Assembly: GCF_036621415.1 (NCBI RefSeq)
Contig: NZ_CP030941.1
Coordinates: 1,240,001-1,304,000, forward strand
Origin: Nitratireductor thuwali
GTDB taxonomy: Bacteria > Pseudomonadota > Alphaproteobacteria > Rhizobiales > Rhizobiaceae
Direction: 5' to 3'
Length of the DNA: 64,000 nt
The notes under the pieces are model-generated. The model worked only from the letters and a program-made list of their open reading frames with translations. It did not search any database and was not told the DNA's origin. Every line of letters starts with the position of its first letter. Within the stretch, counting starts at the first letter, position 1. Below, piece by piece: positions 33,852 through 42,371 of this stretch. The position numbers and the translations under genes were made by a program.

Positions 33852-36800
33852 TCAATGAAAGTCCCGCGATTTCGGCATGACGCGCACATTGCGCGGGTGG
33901 CCGTGGCGGTTTGCCGGCTGGGGGGTCGGCGCCTCGCCGGCGTCTACGGCCGACAGCCGGTCGAGCTCGCCCGTCCTGTCATGGACGGCGGTTGCCATCA
34001 GGTGCACCACGTTTTGCTTGCTTTTTTGCACCCGTCCTTCCACCAGCGCCAGCCGCGCAGACATGATCGGCCGGCGATAACGCTCGAAACGGCGCGCCCA
34101 GATGAGCGCGTTGGCAATGCCCGTCTCGTCCTCCAGCGTCATGAAGATGGCCTTGCCGTTGCCCGGCCGCTGGCGCACCAGGACGATGCCCGCGACACGC
34201 GCCCAGGCGCCATCGGGAAGAGCCGACAGGCCCGCGCAACTGACGATGCCCTCGCGCTCGAAAAACGACCGCAGGAACTGCATCGGATGGGCCTTCAGCG
34301 AAAGCCGGATCGTCTGGTAATCGGCGACCACATGCTCCGACAGCGCCATGTCGGGCAGTCTCACATCTTCTTCGCTTGCCAATTCCCGCTCGTCGGCGGC
34401 GGCGAAAAGCGGCAGCGGCGCGTCGTCGGGCAGGCGCCTGACCTGCCAAAGCGCCTCCCGCCGGTCGAGCCCGACAGACCGCATCGCATCGGCATCCGCC
34501 AGAAGCCGCAGCGCCCGGTGCGGCAGGCGGGTGCGGCGCCACAGATCCTCGACGCTTTCATAGCCGCCGCCCCGCAAGGCGGTCAGCTTGCCGGCCCAGT
34601 CGTCGTGGAACCCGTCGATCTGCCGGAAGCCGAGGCGCAATGCGCAAGGCCCGCCGCCGCGCGGCTCCAGCGTGTTGTCGAGGGCGCTTTCATTGATGTC
34701 GACCGCCCGCACCTCGACATCATGCTCCCGCGCGTCGCGGACGATCTGGGCGGGCGCATAAAATCCCATGGGCTGGGAATTCAGGAGCGCGCAGGCAAAG
34801 ACCTCCGGATGATGGCACTTGATCCAGGACGAGACATAGACGAGCTTGGCGAAGGATGCGGCGTGACTTTCGGGAAAGCCATATTCGCCGAAACCCTTGA
34901 TCTGATTGAAGCAGCGTTCGGCGAACTCGCGCTTGTAGCCGCGCTGGACCATCCGCTCCACCATCATTTTCTCGAATTTTCCGATGGTGCCGTTGTTGCG
35001 GAAGGTGGCCATCGCCTTGCGAAGCTGATTGGCTTCCGCGTCGGAAAACTCCGCTGCCACCATGGCGATCTTCATTGCCTGTTCCTGGAACAGGGGAACG
35101 CCCAGCGTCCGTATCAGGACATTGCGCAACTCGTCCGGGTCGTGCGGTGGCGCGGGCGAAGGATAATCCGGCTCATCCCCATCCCGCCGGCGCAGATAGG
35201 GATGAACCATATCGCCCTGGATGGGGCCGGGCCGCACGATCGCCACCTGGATGACCAGATCATAAAAAGTTTTCGGTTTCAGGCGCGGCAGCATGTTGAT
35301 CTGGGCCCGGCTTTCCACCTGAAAGACGCCGATGGAATCGCCGCGCTGCAGCATCCGATAGACTTCCCGGTCTTCCTGCTCGACCGTGGCGAGATCGAGC
35401 GACCGGCCGTAATGGGCCTGGATCAGGTCGAACGCCTTGCGGATGCAGGTCAGCATGCCGAGCGCCAGGACATCCACCTTCATCATGCCGAGCCGGTCGA
35501 TATCGTCCTTGTCCCACTCGATGAAGGTGCGCTCTTCCATGGCGGCATTGCCGATCGGCACCATCTCGTCGAGCCTGCCGCGCGCCAGCACGAAGCCGCC
35601 GACATGCTGGGAAAGATGGCGGGGAAAGCCAAGAAGCCTTGCGGCGAAATCCGCCGCCCGGCGGATGGCCGGGTTGGCGGGGTCGAGCCCTGCCTCGCTG
35701 ATACGGTTGTCCGGCAGCGTATCGCTCCCCCAGCTTCCCCATACGGTGCCGGCGATCCGCGCCGTCACGTCCTCGCTCAGCCCCAGCGCCTTGCCGACCT
35801 CGCGGATGGCGCTCTTGGGCCGGTAATGAATGACGGTGGCGGCGATGCCGGCGCGGTGCCGGCCGTAACGGCGATAGATATACTGGATCACCTCCTCGCG
35901 CCGCTCATGCTCGAAATCGACGTCGATATCGGGCGGCTCCTTGCGCTCGTCGGAAATGAAGCGGGCAAAGAGAAGCTCGTGCTCGGCCGGATCGACGGCG
36001 GTGATGCCGAGCGCATAGCACACCGCCGAATTGGCCGCAGAGCCGCGCCCCTGGCATAGAATCCCGTTGTTCTCGGCAAACTGGACGATGTCGTAGATCG
36101 TGAGGAAATAGCGCGCATATTCAAGCTTGCCGATGAGGGCGAGTTCTTCCTTCAGGAGCCGCCTCACTTTGTCGGGAATGCCTTGCGGATAGCGCATCTC
36201 CGCCCGCCGCCAGGTCAGTTCCTCAAGCCAGTCCTCCGGTGTCCGGCCGGGGGGTATCGGCTCGTCCGGATACTCGTATTTGAGTTCGCCCAGCGAAAAA
36301 TCGACGCGCTGCAACAGATATTGCGTCTCCGCGATCGCTTCGGGACAATCGCGGAAAAGCCGGACCATTTCCTCGGGGGTCTTGAGATGGCGTTCGGCAT
36401 TGGCAAGAAGGAGCCGGCCGGCGCTTTCGATGGTTGTTCCCTCCCGAATGCAGGTCAGGATGTCCTGGAGATCGCGCTGCTCGGCAGCGTGGTAGAGCGC
36501 GTCGTTGACGGCCAGAAGCGGCACGCCGGCCGATCCCGCAACGGCCTTCAGCCGCGCCAGCCGCCGCCGGTCGCCACCTTGGTGAAGCATCGGCGCTGCA
36601 AGCCAAACCGCGCCCGGCGCCGCGTCTCCCAGATTTTTCAGGAGCCCGCCCATGCCCTCAATGTCCAGCCCCGGCATGACGGCAAGCAGCAGCGAGCGGC
36701 AATGGGAAAGAAGATCGTCGAGGCGCAGGATGCAGTCCGCCTTCTCCGCCCGAAGATTGCCGAGCGTCAAAAGACGGCAGAGCGTTGCCCACCCTTCCCT

Positions 36801-37175
36801 GTTCTCCGGATAGGCGAGGATATCCGGCGTGCCGTCGCAAAAGACGAGGCGGGCGCCGACGGCAAGCTTGAACCGGCGGGCCCTCTCCCGCACCGCCTCC
36901 AGCGTGAACGGAAAGGCCTCGCTGTCCGGATGCTCGATCCAGACATATTCACCGGGACCCGAGCCTTCGCGCATCTTTTCCGCGGGCAGTTCCCCGCCCT
37001 TCAGATCCTCGAGCGCGCCATAGGCCCGGACCACGCCGGCCACCGTGTTCCGGTCCGCAATGCCGATGCCGGTATGGCCCAGAAGCAGCGCCGCCAGCAC
37101 CATCTCCTGCGGATGGGAAGCCCCGCGCAGGAAGGAGAAATTCGTCGCCGCCGCCAGTTCGCCATAGCCCTTCAT
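33852..37175 (-). CDS. dnaE2: Error-prone DNA polymerase DnaE2
   Basis: 1107-residue C-family polymerase. An N-terminal PHP domain starts YGELAAATNFSFLRGASHPQEMV; the palm carries the catalytic acids in PDIDVDFEHERREEV; further on are the GRGSAANSAVCYALG and QHVGGFVL motifs and a C-terminal OB fold (VAGIVLVRQRPG). The YGELAAATNFSFLRG opening and shorter length separate it from the replicative DnaE1. It does translesion synthesis as part of the SOS mutasome with ImuA and ImuB. ATG 37175 overlaps the imuB stop (ATGA). A longer open frame to 37574 overlaps imuB and is not used. Confidence 0.95.
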   Translation of the reverse strand: MKGYGELAAATNFSFLRGASHPQEMVLAALLLGHTGIGIADRNTVAGVVRAYGALEDLKGGELPAEKMREGSGPGEYVWIEHPDSEAFPFTLEAVRERARRFKLAVGARLVFCDGTPDILAYPENREGWATLCRLLTLGNLRAEKADCILRLDDLLSHCRSLLLAVMPGLDIEGMGGLLKNLGDAAPGAVWLAAPMLHQGGDRRRLARLKAVAGSAGVPLLAVNDALYHAAEQRDLQDILTCIREGTTIESAGRLLLANAERHLKTPEEMVRLFRDCPEAIAETQYLLQRVDFSLGELKYEYPDEPIPPGRTPEDWLEELTWRRAEMRYPQGIPDKVRRLLKEELALIGKLEYARYFLTIYDIVQFAENNGILCQGRGSAANSAVCYALGITAVDPAEHELLFARFISDERKEPPDIDVDFEHERREEVIQYIYRRYGRHRAGIAATVIHYRPKSAIREVGKALGLSEDVTARIAGTVWGSWGSDTLPDNRISEAGLDPANPAIRRAADFAARLLGFPRHLSQHVGGFVLARGRLDEMVPIGNAAMEERTFIEWDKDDIDRLGMMKVDVLALGMLTCIRKAFDLIQAHYGRSLDLATVEQEDREVYRMLQRGDSIGVFQVESRAQINMLPRLKPKTFYDLVIQVAIVRPGPIQGDMVHPYLRRRDGDEPDYPSPAPPHDPDELRNVLIRTLGVPLFQEQAMKIAMVAAEFSDAEANQLRKAMATFRNNGTIGKFEKMMVERMVQRGYKREFAERCFNQIKGFGEYGFPESHAASFAKLVYVSSWIKCHHPEVFACALLNSQPMGFYAPAQIVRDAREHDVEVRAVDINESALDNTLEPRGGGPCALRLGFRQIDGFHDDWAGKLTALRGGGYESVEDLWRRTRLPHRALRLLADADAMRSVGLDRREALWQVRRLPDDAPLPLFAAADERELASEEDVRLPDMALSEHVVADYQTIRLSLKAHPMQFLRSFFEREGIVSCAGLSALPDGAWARVAGIVLVRQRPGNGKAIFMTLEDETGIANALIWARRFERYRRPIMSARLALVEGRVQKSKQNVVHLMATAVHDRTGELDRLSAVDAGEAPTPQPANRHGHPRNVRVMPKSRDFH

Positions 37176-38731
37176 GCGAACAACCCATGGATATACCAGC
37201 GGATTTCTCCGACCTCCCGCCCGTAAAGGCCGCAGCGAAACAGCCAGAAGCGATGGCCCTGCGTATCCTCGACACGGTAGTAGTCGCGAGTCTGGCCCGG
37301 CTCCTTCCGCCACCATTCCGGCGCGATGCGCTCGGGCCCTTCCGCGCGGGCGATCTCGTGCAGCACCCGGCGCCAGCGAAACCTGAGCGGCGGACCGTCG
37401 GGCACCATGGCCACCGTCTCGACCGGCTGGGCGGGGCAGAGCATCAGGAGCGGGCGCAGCGGCGGCTCGCCGGGTAAAGCCTCGGGCCATCCGCTTTTCC
37501 ACGGCATAGCGGAAATCGCCGGCACATGGCGCGCAGCGCGTTCGGGAACATGGCTTTCTTCCGGCAGGAAACACTCGACCGCAGCGGGTCCGTAGCGCGC
37601 CGTCAGCCTGTCGATGAGATCGGCGACCGCCTCCTCTTCGGCGTGCTCGCGTTCGAAATGGACCTGCGCCGGCGCGGCCTCCTCCATCCCGAATGCCGAC
37701 AGCCTTATCATGTCGAAGCCGAAACCGGGATCGAGCGGATCGGCCAGCGCTTCGAGGCGCGTCGTGAAGAGACGCTTGAGCGCCGTCCGGTCGCGCAGGG
37801 GACGCCCGGAAAGCGCCTGGATGCGCCGGGTCGCCCCATCGGCGCGGAAGAAGACCGCCTCGAACCGGCGCCCGCCCTTTCCATATTTCTCAAGGGTCTC
37901 GCACAGATCGCGCGAAAGTGCGTCGAAAGCGGCGGCAATGTCTTCGGCAAGCCCGATGGGATCGGCAAAGCGCTGCTCGGCGCTGAACTCGGGTATCGGG
38001 CGGCGGGGCGAAAGGGGCCGGTCAACCTCTCCCAGAATGCCGGAAAGCCGCTCGATCATGTCGACGCCGAAGCGGGCGGCCAGCGGCTTGCGGGGACGTT
38101 CAGCCAGATCGGCGATCCTGGCAAGGCCGGCGCGCCGCAGGGCGACCATCCTGTCCTGATCGAGTTGCAGAGCGCCGACGGGAAGAGACGCGCAAGCCCG
38201 TTTTTCCTCTCCCCTGGCGACAAGGCCCTGCCCGCCGAAGCGCGCCAGGGTGCGGGCGCAATCCGTGGTGCTGGCGATCACCGTCCGGACCGAAAGGCCG
38301 AAGCCTTTCAGGCGGCTGCGCAGATCGGCCATCAGCGCGGCCTCGCCTCCGAAAAGATGGGCCGATCCGGAAATCTCCAGCGTCAGGCCATCCGGCAAAT
38401 CCTCGGCGACCACGGGCGTATAGCGATCGCACCAGTCGGCGACATGGGCAAGAAGGGCCTGAACCGCCTCCGGCTGGTGTTCGTGGGCGTCGATATCCGG
38501 CACCCGCGCGCGCGCATCCGCCAGCGCAAGGCCCGCCTTCAATCCAAGCGATGCCGCGCGGCGGTCCACGGCGGCCACCCGCATCGCGTTGTTGTGGCGC
38601 GTCGTCACCACCGTCGGCCGTTCACCCGGCGCGGCGCCATTCTTCCTTGCCAGACGATGTAGCCGGTCGGTCGGGAGATAGGGAAACCACAGGGCGAGAT
38701 AGCGCCGGTTCCCTGAAAAGCTGTGCGTCAC
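37172..38731 (-). CDS. imuB: ImuB, Y-family-like polymerase accessory protein
   Basis: 519 residues resembling a DinB/UmuC polymerase but without its catalytic acids: the N-terminus reads YLALWFPYLPTDRLHR where active Y-family enzymes have a D-x-D metal motif. LRPPG-like hinge and C-terminal WWRKEPGQTRDYYRVED and RFWLFRCGLYG segments are typical of ImuB. It links DnaE2 to the sliding clamp. The GTG at 38731 follows GGAGTGGG; the gene overlaps the end of imuA by 110 bases in another frame and ends in ATGA with dnaE2. Confidence 0.9.
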   Translation of the reverse strand: MTHSFSGNRRYLALWFPYLPTDRLHRLARKNGAAPGERPTVVTTRHNNAMRVAAVDRRAASLGLKAGLALADARARVPDIDAHEHQPEAVQALLAHVADWCDRYTPVVAEDLPDGLTLEISGSAHLFGGEAALMADLRSRLKGFGLSVRTVIASTTDCARTLARFGGQGLVARGEEKRACASLPVGALQLDQDRMVALRRAGLARIADLAERPRKPLAARFGVDMIERLSGILGEVDRPLSPRRPIPEFSAEQRFADPIGLAEDIAAAFDALSRDLCETLEKYGKGGRRFEAVFFRADGATRRIQALSGRPLRDRTALKRLFTTRLEALADPLDPGFGFDMIRLSAFGMEEAAPAQVHFEREHAEEEAVADLIDRLTARYGPAAVECFLPEESHVPERAARHVPAISAMPWKSGWPEALPGEPPLRPLLMLCPAQPVETVAMVPDGPPLRFRWRRVLHEIARAEGPERIAPEWWRKEPGQTRDYYRVEDTQGHRFWLFRCGLYGREVGEIRWYIHGLFA

Positions 38732-39452
38732 GGTCCCACTCCAGTCGCCAGCGCTGGCCGGCCGATCCGGCGCGGTGGCGTAAAAGCGCGATGTCGAAGG
38801 CCGCCAGGCCCGGGGCGTTGGCTTCAAGGGCGCGCGAGGGGGCGGAACGGATTTGCCACCGGGTCGTCGCCGCGCTCCCTTCCGCCTGCGGGCAAATCCG
38901 CAGGAGAAACACCGGCACGCCGCTTTTTTCCGCTGCCAGCGACAATCGGCGCGTGGCAGTCAGGTCGAGTATCTTCGGGCTGCCCGGTATTTCGACGACC
39001 ACCGCGCCAAGCGCCTTGCAGCCGATCGCCTCCATGCCGGCACGCAGGATCTCGGTCGCATCCTTGAGCCGGATATGGATGAGCCGGCCCGGCGGCATGC
39101 CCATTTCGCGCAGGCCATGCGGATAAAGCTTGCCGGATTCCATCTCGCCATAGACCTGCCTGATCCACACGACCCCGTGCCGGCGCGCCGCAGCCGGTGC
39201 CCTGGCGCCGGCGCCATGGGCTCGCCGGGTGGCGCTTATGCACAGGCCCGCGCAAAACCCCGCCGCCGCAGCCGCATCGGGCTGGCCGGCAGCGATAATC
39301 TCGTGCAACGCGCCGCGTTGAAGCCCGCCGCCCAACGCCCTGTCCGGCCCGTTCGCGCCAAGCGCAAACCGGCTCTCCGCGCTTGCGGGCACGGCGGGTT
39401 GGACGGCATCGATAACCTTCCGCAGCGCATGGATATGGCGTCTCGCATCCAT
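38622..39452 (-). CDS. imuA: ImuA, RecA-like SOS mutagenesis protein
   Basis: 276 residues with remote RecA/SulA similarity: ALGGGLQRGALHEIIAAGQPDAAAAAGF is the region aligned to the RecA Walker area, followed by RHGVVWIRQV. The ATG at 39452 (MDARRHIHALR) is preferred to 39476 because the LexA box covers 39459-39473, inside the longer reading. First gene of the DNA-damage mutagenesis operon imuA-imuB-dnaE2. Confidence 0.88.
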   Translation of the reverse strand: MDARRHIHALRKVIDAVQPAVPASAESRFALGANGPDRALGGGLQRGALHEIIAAGQPDAAAAAGFCAGLCISATRRAHGAGARAPAAARRHGVVWIRQVYGEMESGKLYPHGLREMGMPPGRLIHIRLKDATEILRAGMEAIGCKALGAVVVEIPGSPKILDLTATRRLSLAAEKSGVPVFLLRICPQAEGSAATTRWQIRSAPSRALEANAPGLAAFDIALLRHRAGSAGQRWRLEWDRDAQLFREPALSRPVVSLSPDRPATSSGKEEWRRAG

Positions 39453-39458
39453 GGCTAT

Positions 39459-39473
39459 GTTCCTATTTTGTTC
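39459..39473 (-). promoter_or_regulatory. LexA (SOS) box of the imuA operon
   Basis: GTTC-CTATTTT-GTTC, an exact match to the alphaproteobacterial SOS box GTTC-N7-GTTC, 6 bases upstream of the chosen imuA ATG. Confidence 0.85.
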
Positions 39474-39567
39474 CATTAAGACTCAGGAGAAACCGAGAGT
39501 CAACGGCTCCTTTCCCCTCCATAAGCCGGACAGCAGGGAGCGGGTCGAAGCCCGCCCCCTGCCGCAA

Positions 39568-40650
39568 TCATGCCCCCGGCTGTGAAGCGGCAACGCCTTC
39601 AAGGGCATCGAGCCTTTGCAGCACATGATCGAGCACGGCCTGGTGGATCACCGCGAAACGGTCATAGGCCACGCTTTGCGGTTTCAGCTCCGCGCCCGGC
39701 CTAAGCCGCCGCTCCGCCCTCGCCCCACCGTCCTGGTCCGTGGTTTCGATCGTCTCGTAATCGTCCGGCCCATAGCCCCAATGCACCATGCGCGGGTCGA
39801 TCTCCGCCACCTCCTCCGCGATGAAGCCGTACCAGCTCCAGCCCGGATTGTCGGAAGCGGCCAGCGAGCGGTAACGCACGGGCTTGACCCCCATCAGCGC
39901 CATTGCCCGCGATATCTCCAGCGCCTGGACGTCCGTCTTGTAGCGGGCGCTCGACGTCACCCGCAAAAGGTTGTGCCCATCGGCGCTGTCGAGATAGGCG
40001 TTGGCCGCGTTCGCGGTCGTTCCTATGCCGGGGAAACGAACCGAACTGTCGGTGTGAACGGCCAGCGCCGTGCCCCAAGCCGCGCCGTCCGGGCTCACCT
40101 TCACCGAAAAATCGTCGCTGCCGGCAGTTCCCATCTCGGCCCGGCCGGACCAGCCGGTCTGGAACAGGAGGCTGGCGGTATCGCCGGCCGCGTTCTTGTT
40201 GATCTTGAGCTGATGCCCGGCGCCGGCATTGTTGAGCAGCGTCGCCGGCGAGGAGACGGCAAGCCGGTTGGTTGCATCGGCATCGGCCGAAATTCCCAGC
40301 GTCTCCACCCGCTCGAAAATATCGATCCACGCCGAACCGTCGAAAACGCGCAGTCGCGCCGCGTCCTGCACCCAAACGCGCCAGCCCGCCGAGGGCGCGA
40401 AGAAAGCCCACGCCCCATCCTGATAGGCGGCCAGATCACCTTCCCGTCCGGCCCACGCGCCCGAAGCCGGGCCGGCCACGATATAGGATTCGCCTTCGGC
40501 CGGCTCGGCCGGCGGCGCCGCCAACGTATCGCTGGCGGCGTTCGCCTGCACCAGCGCATCGAGCATCCGCACCGCCTCATTGTGGGTCACGTGCTTCTGA
40601 GCCTGCGATGGAAGTATGTAGGGGAGTAAAAGAGAGGGAGAGTTTTGCAT
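39568..40650 (-). CDS. DUF2793 / peptidase S74-type tail-fibre-like protein
   Basis: 360 residues. The N-terminal ~110 residues are a DUF2793 module (LPSQAQKHVTHNEAVRMLDALVQA, ESYIVAGPASGAWAGREGDLAAYQDGAW), found in phage and GTA-like structural proteins. The C-terminus is an S74 intramolecular chaperone: SSARYKTDVQALEISRAMALM (self-cleavage expected at the Ser), GFIAEEVAEIDPRMV and AYDRFAVIHQAVLDHVL. Such proteins trimerise and release the chaperone. No capsid, tail or integrase genes are nearby, so it is an orphan. Confidence 0.85.
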   Translation of the reverse strand: MQNSPSLLLPYILPSQAQKHVTHNEAVRMLDALVQANAASDTLAAPPAEPAEGESYIVAGPASGAWAGREGDLAAYQDGAWAFFAPSAGWRVWVQDAARLRVFDGSAWIDIFERVETLGISADADATNRLAVSSPATLLNNAGAGHQLKINKNAAGDTASLLFQTGWSGRAEMGTAGSDDFSVKVSPDGAAWGTALAVHTDSSVRFPGIGTTANAANAYLDSADGHNLLRVTSSARYKTDVQALEISRAMALMGVKPVRYRSLAASDNPGWSWYGFIAEEVAEIDPRMVHWGYGPDDYETIETTDQDGGARAERRLRPGAELKPQSVAYDRFAVIHQAVLDHVLQRLDALEGVAASQPGA

Positions 40651-40849
40651 GGTCAGCTATCCTGCTTGAGTTGCGCAGGAGGAAGAATACCGCCGCCCGG
40701 AAGACCGTGGATAAATCAGGGCAAAGACGCGCTACCAAAGCCGCCGCCCGTGCGCTACCGGCAGCGAAAACACGTGCAATGGCGAAAATCTTCTGTATAT
40801 AGCCGCAGGCTTGCTATGCAGCTTTGGTCGAGCCGAAGGAACGGGTTGT

Positions 40850-41131
40850 ATGAGACTGCTGTTGGCCTGTCTGGCACTTTTCCTGAGCACCGCTGCATCG
40901 TCGGCGGAAAAGTTCGAGATATCGATCTTCAAGAAGAATTATCGGCTGTCGGCATTCTATGCTTTCGACGCCGCTCCGGAGACCTGTGGCGAAGCCGCGA
41001 TCATTTTCCGCGCCTGCGGGCGCACATTCTATGCATGCGGGCGGGAGGCCGCGCAGGCCATGGAGCGCGCGGCCATGGGCTCCTATTCCGTTCGCGCCGT
41101 TTCGCGGCCCGGCAGCCCGCAGCTATGCTGA
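40850..41131 (+). CDS. Small secreted hypothetical protein (93 aa)
   Basis: 93 residues: a signal peptide (LLLACLALFLSTAASSA, cleavage near residue 20) and a mature part of about 73 residues with Cys in APETCGEAA, FRACGRTFYACGRE and the terminal QLC. The paired Cys suggest disulfides in the periplasm. I do not recognise a family. ATG 40850 follows GAAGGAA at a slightly long spacing. Convergent with the YeiH-type gene. Confidence 0.6.
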   Translation: MRLLLACLALFLSTAASSAEKFEISIFKKNYRLSAFYAFDAAPETCGEAAIIFRACGRTFYACGREAAQAMERAAMGSYSVRAVSRPGSPQLC

Positions 41132-41165
41132 TCTCTCGATGTCCATCGCGTGAGGCGCAAGGCAT

Positions 41166-42179
41166 TCAACCGAGATAGGCAAGGCCTGCCAGCACCCAGG
41201 CCGCCAGCAGCACCGTTTCCAGCACGATCATCAGGGCCGGCAGAACACCGACCTCGCCGAGCGATTGCAGCGAGGTCTTGACGCCAAGCGCGGCGATGGC
41301 GGTGACCAGGCACCAGCGCGATGCGTCGACTAGGACGGCGTTCACGGCTTCGGGCAGCGGCATGAAGCTGTTGAGGAGCACCAGCGCGACGAAGCCGATC
41401 ACGAAGCCCGGCAGCGGCAGGCGCGGCAATCTGCCGGCGCCAGCCGCAACGCCCCCGCTTTGCCGCCAGACGAAGCCCAGCACCAGCACCACGGGGACAA
41501 GCAGCACGACGCGGAACAGCTTGACTACCGTCGAGACATTGCCTGTCTCCTCGGAGACCGAGTAGCCCGCCCCGACCACCTGCGCCACATCGTGGATCGT
41601 GCCGCCGAGAAACAGCCCGGCCTCGTTGTCGGACAGGCCCAGGGCCTGCGCCAGGATCGGATAGGCAATCATCGATATGGTGGAAAGAGTGGTAACGGTG
41701 ATGACGACGAATATCGTGTTGCGCTCATGATCCTTGTCGCGCGGCATGATCGCCGCCACGGCCAGCGCGGCGGAAGCGCCGCAGATGCCGACGGAGGCGC
41801 CGCTCAAGACGCCGAGCCGGCGGCCGGCGCGCGTGAAGCGGCCGAGCGCATAGCCGAACAGGATGGTGACGAGAACGCCGAGCGCCACCCACACGACGGC
41901 GAACGCGCCAAGTCCGGAAATCTGATCGAGCGTGATGCGCAGCCCCAAAAGCGCGACGCCGACACGCAGCACCGTGCTCGACGCAAATCCGATCCCTGGC
42001 GCCGTCTTCACGTCATCGGCTAGAAAATGCACCGCCATGCCGATGAGCAGGGCGAACAGCATTTGCGGCGCGCCATAGTGATCCGCCAGGAACTGCGCGG
42101 CGGCGGCAATGACCAGGCAGACCAGCAGTCCCGGAAAGGCTGATTTCACGCCGGCGATGGAATGGGTCGGCTGGGCCAA
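41166..42179 (-). CDS. YeiH/UPF0324-type putative sulfate exporter family protein
   Basis: 337 residues, about 10 membrane helices. Family motifs: LLIGMAVHFL near helix 2, TVLRVGVALLGLRITLDQI, GASVGICGASAALAVAAIMP and LSDNEAGLFLGGTIHDVAQVVGAGY. Members labelled YeiH or putative sulfate exporter share these; true substrate data are sparse. Stand-alone gene; its 5' side faces the divergent FAD oxidoreductase. Confidence 0.88.
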   Translation of the reverse strand: MAQPTHSIAGVKSAFPGLLVCLVIAAAAQFLADHYGAPQMLFALLIGMAVHFLADDVKTAPGIGFASSTVLRVGVALLGLRITLDQISGLGAFAVVWVALGVLVTILFGYALGRFTRAGRRLGVLSGASVGICGASAALAVAAIMPRDKDHERNTIFVVITVTTLSTISMIAYPILAQALGLSDNEAGLFLGGTIHDVAQVVGAGYSVSEETGNVSTVVKLFRVVLLVPVVLVLGFVWRQSGGVAAGAGRLPRLPLPGFVIGFVALVLLNSFMPLPEAVNAVLVDASRWCLVTAIAALGVKTSLQSLGEVGVLPALMIVLETVLLAAWVLAGLAYLG

Positions 42180-42371
42180 GGTTGGAAATCCTTTACGTCA
42201 CGCTGATCATCGACAGGAATGCACGTCCCGACAGCCCCGGCAATTGGCACAGCCACCGCTAAATGGAAAACCACTTGCCGCCGATCTTCATCCCGCGCGC
42301 CTCTTGACGCTGCGGCCGGCCCTCTGATGAAGATGCCGGAGCCGCCGCAATCTTTTTCAGCCGGAGCATGT

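Noticed and set aside
33855..36059. 734-codon plus-strand open frame
   Set aside because: Antisense to dnaE2; composition is that of a GC-rich shadow frame.
33852..37175. Replicative DNA polymerase III alpha (DnaE1)
   Set aside because: The length, the opening motif and the coupling to imuA-imuB behind a LexA box all point to DnaE2.
39568..40650. Remnant prophage
   Set aside because: Only one phage-like gene is present; no integrase, terminase, capsid, tail or attachment repeat was seen around it.
40838..40863. GGAAC-N17-TGTT at the start of the small secreted protein gene
   Set aside because: The -10 part lies inside the coding region after the ATG, so it cannot serve this gene; chance match.
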